Source: Lucifuga dentata
Lineage: Eukaryota; Chordata; Actinopteri; Ophidiiformes; Bythitidae
Direction: 5' to 3'
Length of the DNA stretch: 64,000 nt
Assembly (NCBI GenBank): GCA_014773175.1
Contig: VXCM01001014.1
Span: forward strand, 1 to 64,000
Of the stretch, positions 36,667 through 48,140 are shown one piece after another. Position numbers and translations under genes: made by a program. A model generated the notes under the pieces. It saw only the letters and a program-made list of their open reading frames with translations. It searched no databases and was not told where the DNA came from. The number at the start of each line of letters is the position of its first letter. Within the stretch, counting starts at the first letter, position 1.

Positions 36667-37847
36667 CATTATAAAATTAATCTCAAAAGGTGTTTCTTTT
36701 CTCTCTCCCTCATGTTTGAGGCATCAGGTTATGATATAAGCGGTGATTTAAAACCCTTGAATGTCATAGCACCAATTAGTTTGGTGTACATTTACATGCA
36801 TCTGGGGCTCATGGACACTCGTATATCATACTGACTCAAGTGGGAGCTGTTTGGCCTGGAGCAGCATGAATGAATTATAGCAGTTGCCAGCTCTTACTTG
36901 GAAGGCCCCCATGTTTCAGGGATGAATCAAGTTCCTACATTGCCAAACTGTCCATCTTAACAAGTCTTTTCACCTTGTGCTCAGCAATAAAATCATATAT
37001 ATATCATCTAATAAGAGAAAAAAATGGCAATTGGGTAAGACTATATATATATATATATATACTATGTATTCTCTGAGATTAAATGTCATTAATATAAAAC
37101 AAGGATTCTTGAAATGAAATCGAGTTAAGTGATTTGTCTCTAGAAACAGATATTTTCACTTATTTGAAGAAAAATTATAATTTGAGATGCGATCTTCAAT
37201 ATGCCGCAATATCTTCAGTGCACTCAATGAAAACATTTTAAAACACACGTTATGTTTACATGCATGCTATACTCTACTATAATGACGTATACATGGACGG
37301 AATTAATAAGATTCCACGTTCGCTGAATATACATGACACATTGTGTTATAATCAGCATAATAATAGTAGTATGATGAGAGTCCAGCAGGTAAGTAAATGG
37401 ATGCGGAGATGGTTTATTGGGATTATGACACTTGAATGCCTCAATAAATCAATTTACAATTGCATAATCTTCATCTGCTACTCAGAGTAGCTTGCTCTGA
37501 TTTATGTTGATTTCAGTCCAATTAAGATGCATACATGATGTTTGAAACAAAATCAATTCATTGCCTTAATCCGACTATAATCAATATTTTTAATGTACAT
37601 GTAAACATACTGACTGTTTTTATAATTAAAGATCAAACTTTAAAAAAAAAAAAAAAAAAAAAGCTCCCACAGAAAAGCATCCTTCCAAAAATGAAAAATT
37701 AATACTTTGGAAATCTAATCTCAGTTGTAATGAACTGATGAGGGAGGATCACTCAGCAAATAAAGTGAATGGTGAAAATAATACACACATGGTGCCATGT
37801 ATGTCCTGTATCTGACCTCTAAGACACCAGGTGCATACTGTCTTTAA

Positions 37848-37851
<4 letters not shown>
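36667..37851. other. Intergenic, nothing recognised
   Basis: AT-rich, with a second AT tract at about 37041-37060 and an A-run at about 37640-37660. No gene. Confidence 0.5.
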
Positions 37852-37912
<61 letters not shown>

Positions 37913-37957
37913 CATGTTGCTGATTGGATGTAAAGCATTTATAGCAAGTTTGTGAAA

Positions 37958-38004
<47 letters not shown>

Positions 38005-38163
38005 TGCCATTAGACCTTTAATGATTCTACCTGTAAGATTAAAGTTTTAGAAAAACATTGAAAATAGACAATAAGCATAGTTTATTTGTAAAAGCAGGTA
38101 TTCTCCGGCAGGATTCTCCTGTCAGCCAAACAGTAAAGCTACTGCTGCTGCTACTGGTGATGG

Positions 38164-38217
<54 letters not shown>
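37852..38217. repeat. Three successive microsatellites: (GT)n, (GAAA)n, (GAT)n
   Basis: GT tract 37852-37911, GAAA tract 37956-38004 and GAT tract about 38157-38217, separated by about 45 and 150 bp of unique sequence. Confidence 0.95.
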
Positions 38218-38329
38218 GGGCCACCATGACATCCTGACCCCCACATCACTATAAGCTCTCACATCTTCAGAGCAGCACAGAACAGAACCAGGCACCCGAG
38301 CAGCCCACTAATCAAAAGGTGATGTAGTT

Positions 38330-38600
38330 GAGAAGCCTCAAGACATGATGGGAGATAAAGAGGAGGGAGCCCTCTTTGAATTAAACATCCTGCCTCCCAC
38401 AAACCAAGTGGTCTTTGTCTTTTTTTTTTTTCCTCCACACTATTTGCTAATGAGGACTTGGGGTCAGTGTAATTGTTGCAGGAAACACTGCACTGATCAG
38501 AGGTGCAATTTGAGCAAAAATGGGGTTCTATCGGATGACCTCATCTCTTTGGTCAGGCGTGCTGAGCCTCGAGGATTTTCTGATTTGTCTTCTTAAGCCA
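38330..38600. promoter_or_regulatory. Candidate conserved non-coding element 7
   Basis: GC-balanced block apart from one T-run. It contains TTTGAATTAAACATCC, TTTGCTAATGAGG and GTGTAATTGTTGC words (homeodomain/POU-like). No coding frame is retained throughout. Confidence 0.32.
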
Positions 38601-39669
38601 GCAGCTCCACATATGTGGTGAGTGTGTGTGTGTGTGCATGCAGTCGTATATGGATGTGCATTCTTGTGTGTTTGTATATTTGCATTTGTGCAAGAAGACC
38701 TACGCTATGTTTATGAACTCATGATTCTAAGTTCTGAAACAGTTGTGAATTTAACTAGAAATTTTAAGCTGACCTGATCTGGCTAATTTGTTTATATAAA
38801 GCAGAAGCGTGTTGCACTTTATGATGCGCGAGTCAAAATGGCTCAGATATTCTGGTCTGTGTGTCTGGATTACATTCTCATTGATGGATTTCTGATACAT
38901 ATTAGATTTATCTCCACATATGAAGGCCCAAGCCTCATCCAATTCCATTTGTTTTGGTTTTTTAATATTTAGTGTTCACAAATATCCGATATGTGCTACA
39001 TGTGAGCAAAACAATCAGAATTGGGTCGCTTGGACTTGGAGGTGTTAATATAGCAAGTCATTTCTGTACCACATGAAGTCACCATTGTGCAAGAAAAATG
39101 CCCGCGTGGGTGAGTCTGGGAGGCAGGATGAGGATCTGAGCTGATTAGACCACCTACAGATGAGTCAGGCAGATTTATTCGCCATTCAGCAGACCAGCTC
39201 CTCTATCTTATCACGATCGCAGATTAAAAAGGTATGCAGGTTGATTTAAGCATGAACGTATGTATCATTCTTATGGTTTCTAAAGACCTGATATTTGGCA
39301 TGTCACCAACTCCTACATGAAGCCAGAAAACGGAGATCTCAAAGAACAGCTCTTCATCAAGGTATGAAACCAGCCTTATACATGTGACATCATCAGTATG
39401 CAAATGATGTTGCTCCTCCTAAAACTGAGATACATGGGGGATAGAACCAGGAAAATCTTTGGGGAATAAGAGTATATTTTCTGCTTTGGACCTGCAAATT
39501 CCACTATAGCTCCATTTCTGAAGAGCACATACAGATTTAATCATGTCACATGTCAGGGAAGACAAGATTTATTTACCTCCATTCATTAACCAATGAATGG
39601 AGGTATGCTATGACAGAGGAACAATGCACAAAAAAGAAAGATTTAACCCCAGTGAAACTCTATTCGTGG

Positions 39670-39701
<32 letters not shown>

Positions 39702-41169
39702 GGATAAAATATACAGAAAAAAGCTTTTTGACATTTTAGCTATAAAATCACTTCTTTCAATGTAACTCATTGTTCAAAGAGGTTGATTAAATACAAAAGA
39801 ATGAAATCTTCTGAATTAATCCCTCATCTGACTGTTTAATGTGGAACAACTTGGTTTGCTTCTCCTTTAATCATATAATATCTTTGATCCACCCAGCTAT
39901 CAGAAAATAAAGGCTCTCCACTTACAAATTCTCCCTTAGCACAGAAATATGTGCATGTTGTGGACTAGTTGTCCACACCGATCCTCCGCCGTTACCAGCT
40001 GTGGCTGAGCCTCACATCACGGAAACACACAAAACACAACACACATATACACACAGTCAAGCTACAGGTTAGAGGTTAAAACCTGTCATCTTTTGATGCC
40101 TGTGTTTTCTAAATGGCAGATAAATTTTGAAAATCTCAAAAAACTCCACATGCTGTAGGATGGTACGCACATGCCACAATTTAAATAAAACTAGAAAATC
40201 TTTGACATTACCAAACTGAGATGCCAAAATGCCCCGATATGCATCCTTGTTACCATTTCTATTGCTTTTCTTAACATAAAAGGAGAAAGATAAATGATGG
40301 GAATGACATGTGACAAAGACTCAAAGTGGGATTCAAATCACAATTTAGATATAAACAGCAGCTGCACTTACAAATAGTGATCATATGATGAAAAAGTGTG
40401 CAGCAAAATACAAGGTAGGAAAGCATTTTCCTTTCTGCTAAGCACTGATTGAGTCCTGCACCTAATCCCAATTTGGCTTGGATGTGCACACCATACTTCT
40501 TTTTTTCAGGATTATCACTTTAACATATTCTTGAATGGGTCTTGGTAAAGTTTTCCAAATATTGGAAAGAAAAAAATTGCATACGTGATGTAAAAAAAAA
40601 AAAAAAAAAAAAAAAAGCCACTTTCCAATGTCTTTTATATAACTTTTAAATAAATATGTCAGGGAGATCCTCTTTAAGCTGCTTTGTATGGGAATATAAG
40701 TCATCAAAAGGCTGTCGAAACAGGTTTTTTCATGTAAACATCCTTAAAAAAAACACATTCACTTTTTCAGCCATGTTTATTCCAGTTTTAATAGATGGTC
40801 AAATAACTTTTCACCAGCAAATCATCAAAATCAAGCTCACTGGACTGTGCTGTTAACATTTTCTCCAACAGTAGTGACAAACTTTGGGGAAAAAAAAAAG
40901 AAGATAAAATCCATATTCCTCCATGCAATGCTCTGCCTTCAACTAGTCATCTCTCACAAAAAGTAACAAAAGTGGTAAGGTGTTAGGTGTGATGCCATTT
41001 AAAAATGACTAACAAGTGTTTTCAGAGCCAATACCAACAACATTCATGTCTACCTTCATCCTTGAGAGGGGAGACTGATGAACATGATGAATCATGATCT
41101 TAACCATTTGAGTTTTCTCCTAAAGTCAAAAACACTGCAGTAATTGAATTCTCCATCCACCGATTAAAC
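38601..41169. other. Intergenic, nothing recognised
   Basis: AT-rich, with A-runs at about 39670-39697 and 40591-40616 and the hairpin at 39574. No gene or known repeat recognised. Confidence 0.45.
39574..39605. repeat. Perfect 14-bp inverted repeat, 4-base loop
   Basis: TACCTCCATTCATT, loop AACC, AATGAATGGAGGTA. Confidence 0.9.
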
Positions 41170-41720
41170 CTGTTTCTTATGCATTTCTCCTTTAGAAATA
41201 ATAGTTCATTTAGCAAGTGTAGAATTCCGCAGGCAGCCGACAGACAGCGAGATGTCAGTTTCTACATCTCAACACTGAACAAACACTCAAAACCTGCAAG
41301 CCGCCAAATCTCTATCCCCCTTAATCTCTCAGCCTACATGACCAGGAAGCAGCCAGTCAACTCCCCCCAACCCAAAGCCAAGGGCAAGCAAAACAGCACA
41401 CCTTCGACTGCGGAGAGCAAACAGGAGAGAGGAGAGATCTATATTTCACAAAGTGGGCCCCGGCACTCAGGGCTTGGCAAAAGTAAACAGGCCCATAATT
41501 GATGGCACCGTTCCTTTTTATACAGTAAATAGATGTCAAACAGTGGAGGAACGCGTCAACCAGATTACAAAAGATTTGCAACACCCCAGGATTAAGGAAG
41601 AATGCTTTCCTTTGATCTGGCAGTACTTAGTCTTTGATTCCCTGTAATTACTCGAAGCATCGCTTTCTTTGACAGGGCCAGACAAATGATATATGGCCTC
41701 TAACAATTTCTTAATTTTGG
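41170..41720. promoter_or_regulatory. Candidate conserved non-coding element 8
   Basis: About 550 bp, repeat-free and GC-balanced inside AT-rich DNA. It carries a FOX-type GTAAACA at 41483-41489, a homeodomain-like CATAATTGATG from about 41494 and a TCF/LEF-type CCTTTGATC at 41609-41617. Open frames are short and unrelated to known domains. Confidence 0.37.
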
Positions 41721-43498
41721 GAGGAAATACAGACTGAAATCTGGTTTATGTGACCAAATATGAAAGCGACATTTCATGCAAAAGATAAAACACTTAATGT
41801 TGTATGCTTTTAAATGTTACTCCAATGTAATGCATGCATATCCAAAGATTTACCAGGCAAATGGTACAATTATTACAAAAACTGTAGTAAATGTTCATTA
41901 GATGATATAAGCAGACATTCTGGTTCAACTTTGACCACTGTACTTACCATAGTTGTGCATGCAAGCAGTTTTTTTCATGCAAGAAATGACCATAACAACA
42001 CTGAAACTGCTCTTACTGCACTTCTTTTTCCAAATAAGGGGTTTGGATAATGTGGTTATACTGTGGATTTGTTTGTAGCTTGTGTCTGACACAGCTCATG
42101 TTAGGGATGTCACCTGATAATGTTGGTGAGAGAATGACGCAATAAACAGACGAGAATAACAGCCAAAGCCACGAAAATTACAGCTAGGTTGGAGTTTTCT
42201 CTTGGAAAACTGTTGCATGTTACTAAATGTTACATAAATGGGCAACAACTGTAGTGACGGCTGTCAGTTGATGATTCATTCATGTCATGTGTGTGTTTTA
42301 AATGTGTTATGTAAACACTCACTAGCTCATCCTGTGTGTCTCAGTGAGAGTGAACAGCATCAGGCAGACAGCTGTATAACCCCTCTTCCTCCAGGAGAGA
42401 GAGAAGAGAAGTGGCGGCACGAGTCGGCGATCTCAGCAGTTGCACGCTAGGGAGGAAGATAGCAAAGACAGATGAAAGACTGCCTGCATGTCAGCCTGGA
42501 AGAGAAGAAGAGACGGGGATGAAATCTCCAAAACAATTCCATTATTGATACAGTAAGTGCAGACGATAAGGGTCCACTCTTTTTTTGGCCTTTACAGGAG
42601 GCCAAAAAGGGAAGTAATGTGCCAAGCTTGAGTTAAATCACTCTCAGGCATCAAGGATTGCCATTATCTCACACATACAAACACACACATGCGTACATAA
42701 GCACAGGGCATTCTTGGGGGCATCTTGGAGCTATGATCAGCTTTGATGTGCATTTATCTGGATGTGGCAAGCTGGTGTAATTGAACAACAATATCCATCA
42801 CATTCTATGTAAGTTCTCGTAAATATTCGACTGATTACCTTTACCTCCCGTTTTCGAAAGATATTTGTGCAGACAGCATGAAAAGAGTATGTCAACCAAG
42901 AGGTTCTAGTAATGGCAACAAAACCACTGAGTTTTTCCAGGAAAAGGAAACTTATCTAATGTGTATATATGACTATTAGGGGTAGATGATATAGACTTAA
43001 AATAATGTGATATTAGAAGACAATAATGACGGCGATATGACCTATATAACACTGGACATGTATTGGTGATTGCTAAAGTAAACAATGCCAACTGTGACAA
43101 CATGAGTAAAAAAACAAATGTCTAAAAAGTAGACTCAGAGTATTTCTCTTCAGTAAAAGTATAAATAACTAAACCTTGTAATATTTTAGATTGTAAATAA
43201 TAACTCAAATTAACTTGAACTGCTCATCTTCAGTAGTGTGTAAAACATAAATACTGTAGTATCGCCATATAAAATTACTGATGATGGCTGACTTTGCCTT
43301 GCCAGATCAAGAAAGTACACAACAAAAGCTCAATTCATCTTCATTAAATATGTATAAACTGTGAACACTTAACAGTCCACAATCATGAAATTGTTCAGTT
43401 AACGTGGTTTCACGAAATGCTGCTAGATTGTTTCACAATGTTGGGTTCCTTGCACATAAATATCCCTGTGCATAAAATAAAACTCAACCTTCTAAACA
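41721..43498. other. Intergenic, nothing recognised
   Basis: No gene seen. A purine-rich GAGAGAGAAGAG patch near 42395 and a palindromic TTTTTTTGGCCTTTACAGGA / GGCCAAAAAGG pair near 42579-42609 are the only structures noticed. Confidence 0.45.
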
Positions 43499-43772
43499 GA
43501 GGTGGAAAGTAAATGGAGTTTATATCCTCTGAATTATTATGCATTTTTAAGTACTGGTAAATTATTTGACTATGTCTATTTTAGGATGTTTTCTGCTTTT
43601 TTCCCATTCCACTAAATTTCAGAGGAAAATCTTGCAGATTCACATTTTGCATTCAACAGCAAACCTAAACTCTACTAGCTCCATAAGTAAAATTTGGAAT
43701 GTAGAACTTGTACTGGAGCATCCTTCCACTGCTTTTACTAAGGACATTTGAGTACTTCTACCACTGTGACAA
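43499..43772 (+). repeat. ACTT-rich dispersed repeat, shortened copy
   Basis: AGGTGGAAAGTAAATGGAG at the left, CACTAAATTTCAGAGGAAAA in the middle and TTGAGTACTTCTACCACTGT at the right match the family at 2781-3465, with internal deletion. Confidence 0.4.
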
Positions 43773-44330
43773 AGTAAAATTGTAAAGTGCCGTTCCAAAG
43801 CATCTCAAACTGTTTCATAAGAAATATTTACAAACCTTGTGGTCAATCTGGCACTCACAAACCCCATATATCATTCATACTCTGGTGCAGACGGGCTGTA
43901 GACAGCATGAAGGCAGCACTCGCTCAGCTTGCATGCTTCCCCGGGATGTACGTAGACGACTTCCTCTCTGCTGAGTTTGTTATCGCTTTGCCCTCATTCT
44001 CTTAAATGCCCATGAAGATAAGATGGCTGTGTGATAAGTGAGCATGGACCCTGCACAGAGCAGATACAATGGATGATGAGAGGAACAAACACTTTACTTC
44101 TTTGTTAAATTTTAAAGGGAAAACAGCGAGAAGTTGGGAATTGTGTGCAGAGCACACTGTGTGACACTTTGGCTTAGAAAAGTGAAAATTAGAGTTAAAA
44201 GTTAATTAAAATTCATATCTTAACAAAAAGCTACTGCAATTCTGTGTTATGCAATGTAGCGTGTAACGTGTTCCATAATGTTTTGAGTGGGTGGACTTGA
44301 TTACATACAAGAAATCAACCTTATCTTGGC

Positions 44331-44333
<3 letters not shown>
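43773..44333. other. Intergenic, nothing firmly recognised
   Basis: A GC-balanced patch at about 43880-44045 includes AGATAAG/TGATAAG GATA-type words. Too weak to list as an element. Confidence 0.35.

Positions 44334-44382
<49 letters not shown>
44334..44382. repeat. (CT)n microsatellite followed by GAGAGA
   Basis: About 24 CT units, then GAGAGAGAAAGAGAG, so the tract is partly self-complementary. Confidence 0.95.
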
Positions 44383-44383
<1 letters not shown>

Positions 44384-44730
44384 AGAGAAAGAGAGTCACC
44401 ATCAATTTTAGGGAGGTGAAGAGACAAAGTCAAACCTCTGAGCTGTTTTTAATAATGGCCTTTTGCTGGAACAGTTGGAAGTTCAGAGCCTTCCTCAGTG
44501 GCACTTCAACAGTAGTTCTGTTTCTGTACTTGTACTTTAAAATGCAAATCAATCTGAACTCCAAATATTTTGAGAATTTACAATAAAGACCATGTTATCA
44601 TATGTAATGAAAGATAATAAGAAGTAATGAATCAAAATTAGGTGCAGTATACTGACAGATATTTGAATATTTTGGACTAATGCACCTGACATAAAAATTG
44701 CAGAGGCAACAATTTTTGGGGCTCTCTTTA

Positions 44731-44805
44731 TATATAAATATATATAGATATATATATATATATATCTATATATATATATATATATATTTNTTTTTTTTTT
44801 TTTTT
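44731..44805. repeat. (AT)n tract followed by T-run with gap base
   Basis: TATATATA-rich sequence from 44731, then an N at 44790 and 15 T. Confidence 0.9.
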
Positions 44806-45309
44806 AATGGTTCAGAACAGGAGCTAAACCATGACTGGATTGGCTGATCATAATGTCATTATATTAGAGATGGCTTTCTGTTTTAACCAGTTTGACCACA
44901 GTCCTTACAGAATCCTAAAATACTCAAGATACTAGAAAGCTTTCACAGCTCACTGCATTTCATTTGCACACAGAAATGTGTGCTTTTGTGTACACACATG
45001 CCACACAGTTATATTCTCCACAAAGCTACACAGACATTGGGGATTGAGATTCAATACGTGACAGATAAAGCTCTCTTGTACCACATTAATCAGATTAATG
45101 CAGTGATTTTTTTTTTCCCCACAGGCAGCTCTCTGACACCACCACACCAACTTCTTCTTATTGGCAAACACTTCTTATCTCATTTTTCTAATTGTGATTC
45201 ATTATTTGGCCTCTAGCGTCTCTAAACTGAGGGATACACACTTAGAGACATTATTGCTGTAAAACTTAAAAGCTGCAGTTTAATTTCAGATTGTTTTCTG
45301 TTTCTTCAA

Positions 45310-46078
45310 ATGGGCTTCACATAGCTTTGAGGTATGCTTTGGGTCGTTGTCTTGCTGCACGATGAAATTTACACCAATCAAGCACAGACTACAGGGGATG
45401 GCATAACCTTCTAAACTACAGTCGTAACCTTTCTGGTTTATTATTATTCGATGTACTGAATGTGTAACTCTTCCACCTTACCAGTGTAGCCCTATAACTT
45501 TAAATTCCCTACGCCATGCTTGACAGAACGCATCAAGCACTGCTCCAGCATTCTTTCATTTTATCCTCCTTGATCCAAACACCTCAAACTTAGACTCAAC
45601 CATCTATAATACTCTTTTCCAGACAATCACCATCCATTGTCTGTATTATTTGGCCCATTTTAACCTTTTCTTTTTATTTGAGAGTTTGTCAGATATGATT
45701 TTCAGATATGATTTTTTCTTTGATACTCTACCTTTAAGGCGAGCATCCCAGAGTAGTCTTTTCACTGTTGCAGATGACACTGGTATTTAGCCAACTGAGA
45801 ACCTCTAAGGCATCTGTTTCTCAAACTACAGACTCTGATGTACTCATCCTCTTTAGCAGTTGTGCATCTGGGCACAAGTGGGCACAACAACAAAATAAAC
45901 TTTTCACTTCTTTTCCTGTTCTGGTTAGATCCAATTTGCCCTTTTCTCTCAAGACAGCAATGGACACCTTTGTATGAATCTTCAGTTTCATGGCAATCTG
46001 ACACATGGAATAACCTTTATTTTGTAAAACAATAGAATGATGTGGTTCTTGACAAAGCTGTTTTGTTTTGACCATTTG
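45310..46078 (-). pseudogene. Tc1/mariner-type transposase relic
   Basis: Read on the minus strand from about 46075, the sequence begins MVKTKQL, followed by GYSMCQIAMKLKI, the paired-domain-like helix-turn-helix of fish Tc1 transposases. Further downstream are LRNRCLRGSQLAKYQCHLQQ-type residues and a VKHGVGNLKL-like remnant of the catalytic core's VKHGGGSVMVWG block. Several stops and frameshifts separate the pieces. The last part (TGCTTTGGGTCGTTGTCTTG on the plus strand) is the antisense of the C-terminal half. No intact terminal repeats were identified. It is a dead remnant, unlikely to have function. Confidence 0.6.
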
Positions 46079-46869
46079 TCAAACTAGAATTGAATTTTAG
46101 AAATGTCAGAACTCGCAACCCAAGTAAAGACAATTTATCTGCTTATTTGAACAGAAACAGTGGGAACATAATAATAATAGTAACCAATTAGCAATTAAAT
46201 ATGATTAATTAAGGATGAGCTAAAAGAGTTTATCATTCGGACATCAAAGTACTGGCTACTGGGGCTTTGTACTTTTATGTGAATAATTAATTATACTGTA
46301 GCTCAGTCATATCCAGCATTAATTCCAACATTAATAGCTATTTTCAAGATTATTAATGTCTTGGCTATATATTTAAAACTATTTTAAAACTATTCCATGC
46401 TTTTTCCATGCTAGTTTACTTTTGCAATGGCAGCTGCAGAAAAAGATGATGAAGAATGGTGAAAGTGAATGTACAATAACATGCTTGAAACCTGCAGTAG
46501 ACCTATGATAGGTTTTGAGTGTGTGTTGGTGTGTGTGCATGTGTGTGCGTGTGTGTGTGTACAATTTTTCCTATTGTGTTTAATCCAGGAGAATGTTATC
46601 AGAATCTGTTGGTAAGCTGTCCTCTAAATGAGCAAGTTTGCAGTAAATTGCGATGCCTTCTTGGTATAGGAAGCAGCAAATTGTGTGTGGGGACACAAAA
46701 TTAGGGTAAAAATGACTTTCAACTGGTCTGCTCCTTTAACAAAATCTATATATTTCAGTGAAAACCAGCAGAAACCAAAAACAATGATCCTTTGCACTGT
46801 TCTTTTGCACTGTGAGGGTTCTGCTGTCATTGTACTCAGTCTATAAAACTCTGTCACTGATGTCCTGGC
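46079..46869. other. Intergenic, nothing recognised
   Basis: AT-rich, with a short GT-rich tract at about 46519-46560. No gene. Confidence 0.5.
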
Positions 46870-47240
46870 ACAAAATTCCTGCGTGAATTTGATTCTTTAT
46901 TTGAAGTGTTTCTGTGACATTGGAAATTGGGTTTTGTGCCAAGGAAAAGCCTAAGGGCTTGCTCTACATCATTCATTATGCCCCTGCACATGAAACTGCA
47001 CAAGCTGTGCTGCTTTGGAGTTGTTCCAAGAGGGCTCTCGTCATTAGCTTGCCACTTGGCGGCCAATTGCTGGAGCAAAGGAGACAAAAGCTGCAGTCCA
47101 CCCCTGCATGCTCTGATTGCTCAGAGAGAGAGAAGAGATGAGGGACGGGGGGCCTCTTTTTTGACATGGCGGAACGCAGCCTCCCCTTGCAGGGTGTTTG
47201 TTTGGCTGGTTTTGGCACAGGATGTCCAGAACGGAGACAA
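46870..47240. promoter_or_regulatory. Candidate conserved non-coding element 9
   Basis: GC-balanced and repeat-poor, with CATTCATTATG near 46970, CGTCATTAGC at about 47039 and GGCCAATTGC at about 47059 (homeodomain and CCAAT-like words). Overlapping open frames in three frames argue for compositional openness rather than an exon. Confidence 0.32.
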
Positions 47241-47929
47241 ACTGGGTCTCTATCAGCACTTTGAGTTTAGCTTGTTTCAGATTTTCATGGTTGGAGAAAA
47301 TTTTGGTCTGTATAATTTCTTTTGACAGAGTAACATCAAACTACAGGCTGAAGTAGTTTTCTTTCTTTACTTCCCTCCATCCTCCTTTCCCCATTTATTT
47401 CCCCCTTTCTCTTCTTCATTCCTTCTGTCCTTTCTTTACTTTCTTCTTACTTTCTTTCTTCTTGAAAATCCACCAAACTAGAGACATGGAGATTTTCACT
47501 CAAAAGTGAAACTAAACTCTATTCTTCATTCTGAGTATTTACCCTTAATACTGCTCATTCTTTGTCATTTACTTTACTATGACATATTTAAATGTGGGAA
47601 TGGCTTGTTATGGAGTATTTTCCCCGTGAGACACCGTAAGTAAAGACTTTGAGTACTTCTTTCATCACCGCTCAACTCTTCATAATGGGACAGTTTTAGT
47701 AATCCTGGCAGGTGTTTGATCCACCTGACAAACCAATAATTTCCAATAAATGTGACGGACAGAAGAAAAAAACTCACAGATGTACCAACAGGCCCAGAAA
47801 AAGGAGTTCTATTGTCCATGATCCTGACATGAAGTAATGATAATAAATGGAAAGCTTGGATCCAACTTGATCCTCTCCCTTCACATCAGCCTTTTTCCTT
47901 CTTCACACACTCTTTTTCTCTCTTCCGAC

Positions 47930-48140
47930 CAGTGGATTTTGCCACGCTGTGATCCTCCTGTGCCTCCAGGCCCTCAGGTTATTTGGATATTGCGTGGAGT
48001 CAAAGCCCTGTCAATCAGATAAGCAGTGACCTTGCAGACCCAGCAGATAAGACATTACACGGCAAGAGGAAATGGCAGACAGTTAGGAACACAGGCCCAA
48101 TTATGATGGCTCGGTGAAGCGAGACTGATCACAGCGGCTC
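47930..48140. promoter_or_regulatory. Candidate conserved non-coding element 10
   Basis: Repeat-free GC-balanced block with CTGTCAATCA at about 48008-48017 (PBX-like), an AGATAAG at 48017-48023 overlapping it by one base (GATA-like) and GGCCCAATTATGATGG near 48091. It ends at an A-run. Confidence 0.33.

Noticed and set aside
46927..47325. 132-codon frame as an exon
   Set aside because: Three overlapping frames are open in this GC-balanced block; no known domain and no consistent splice sites.
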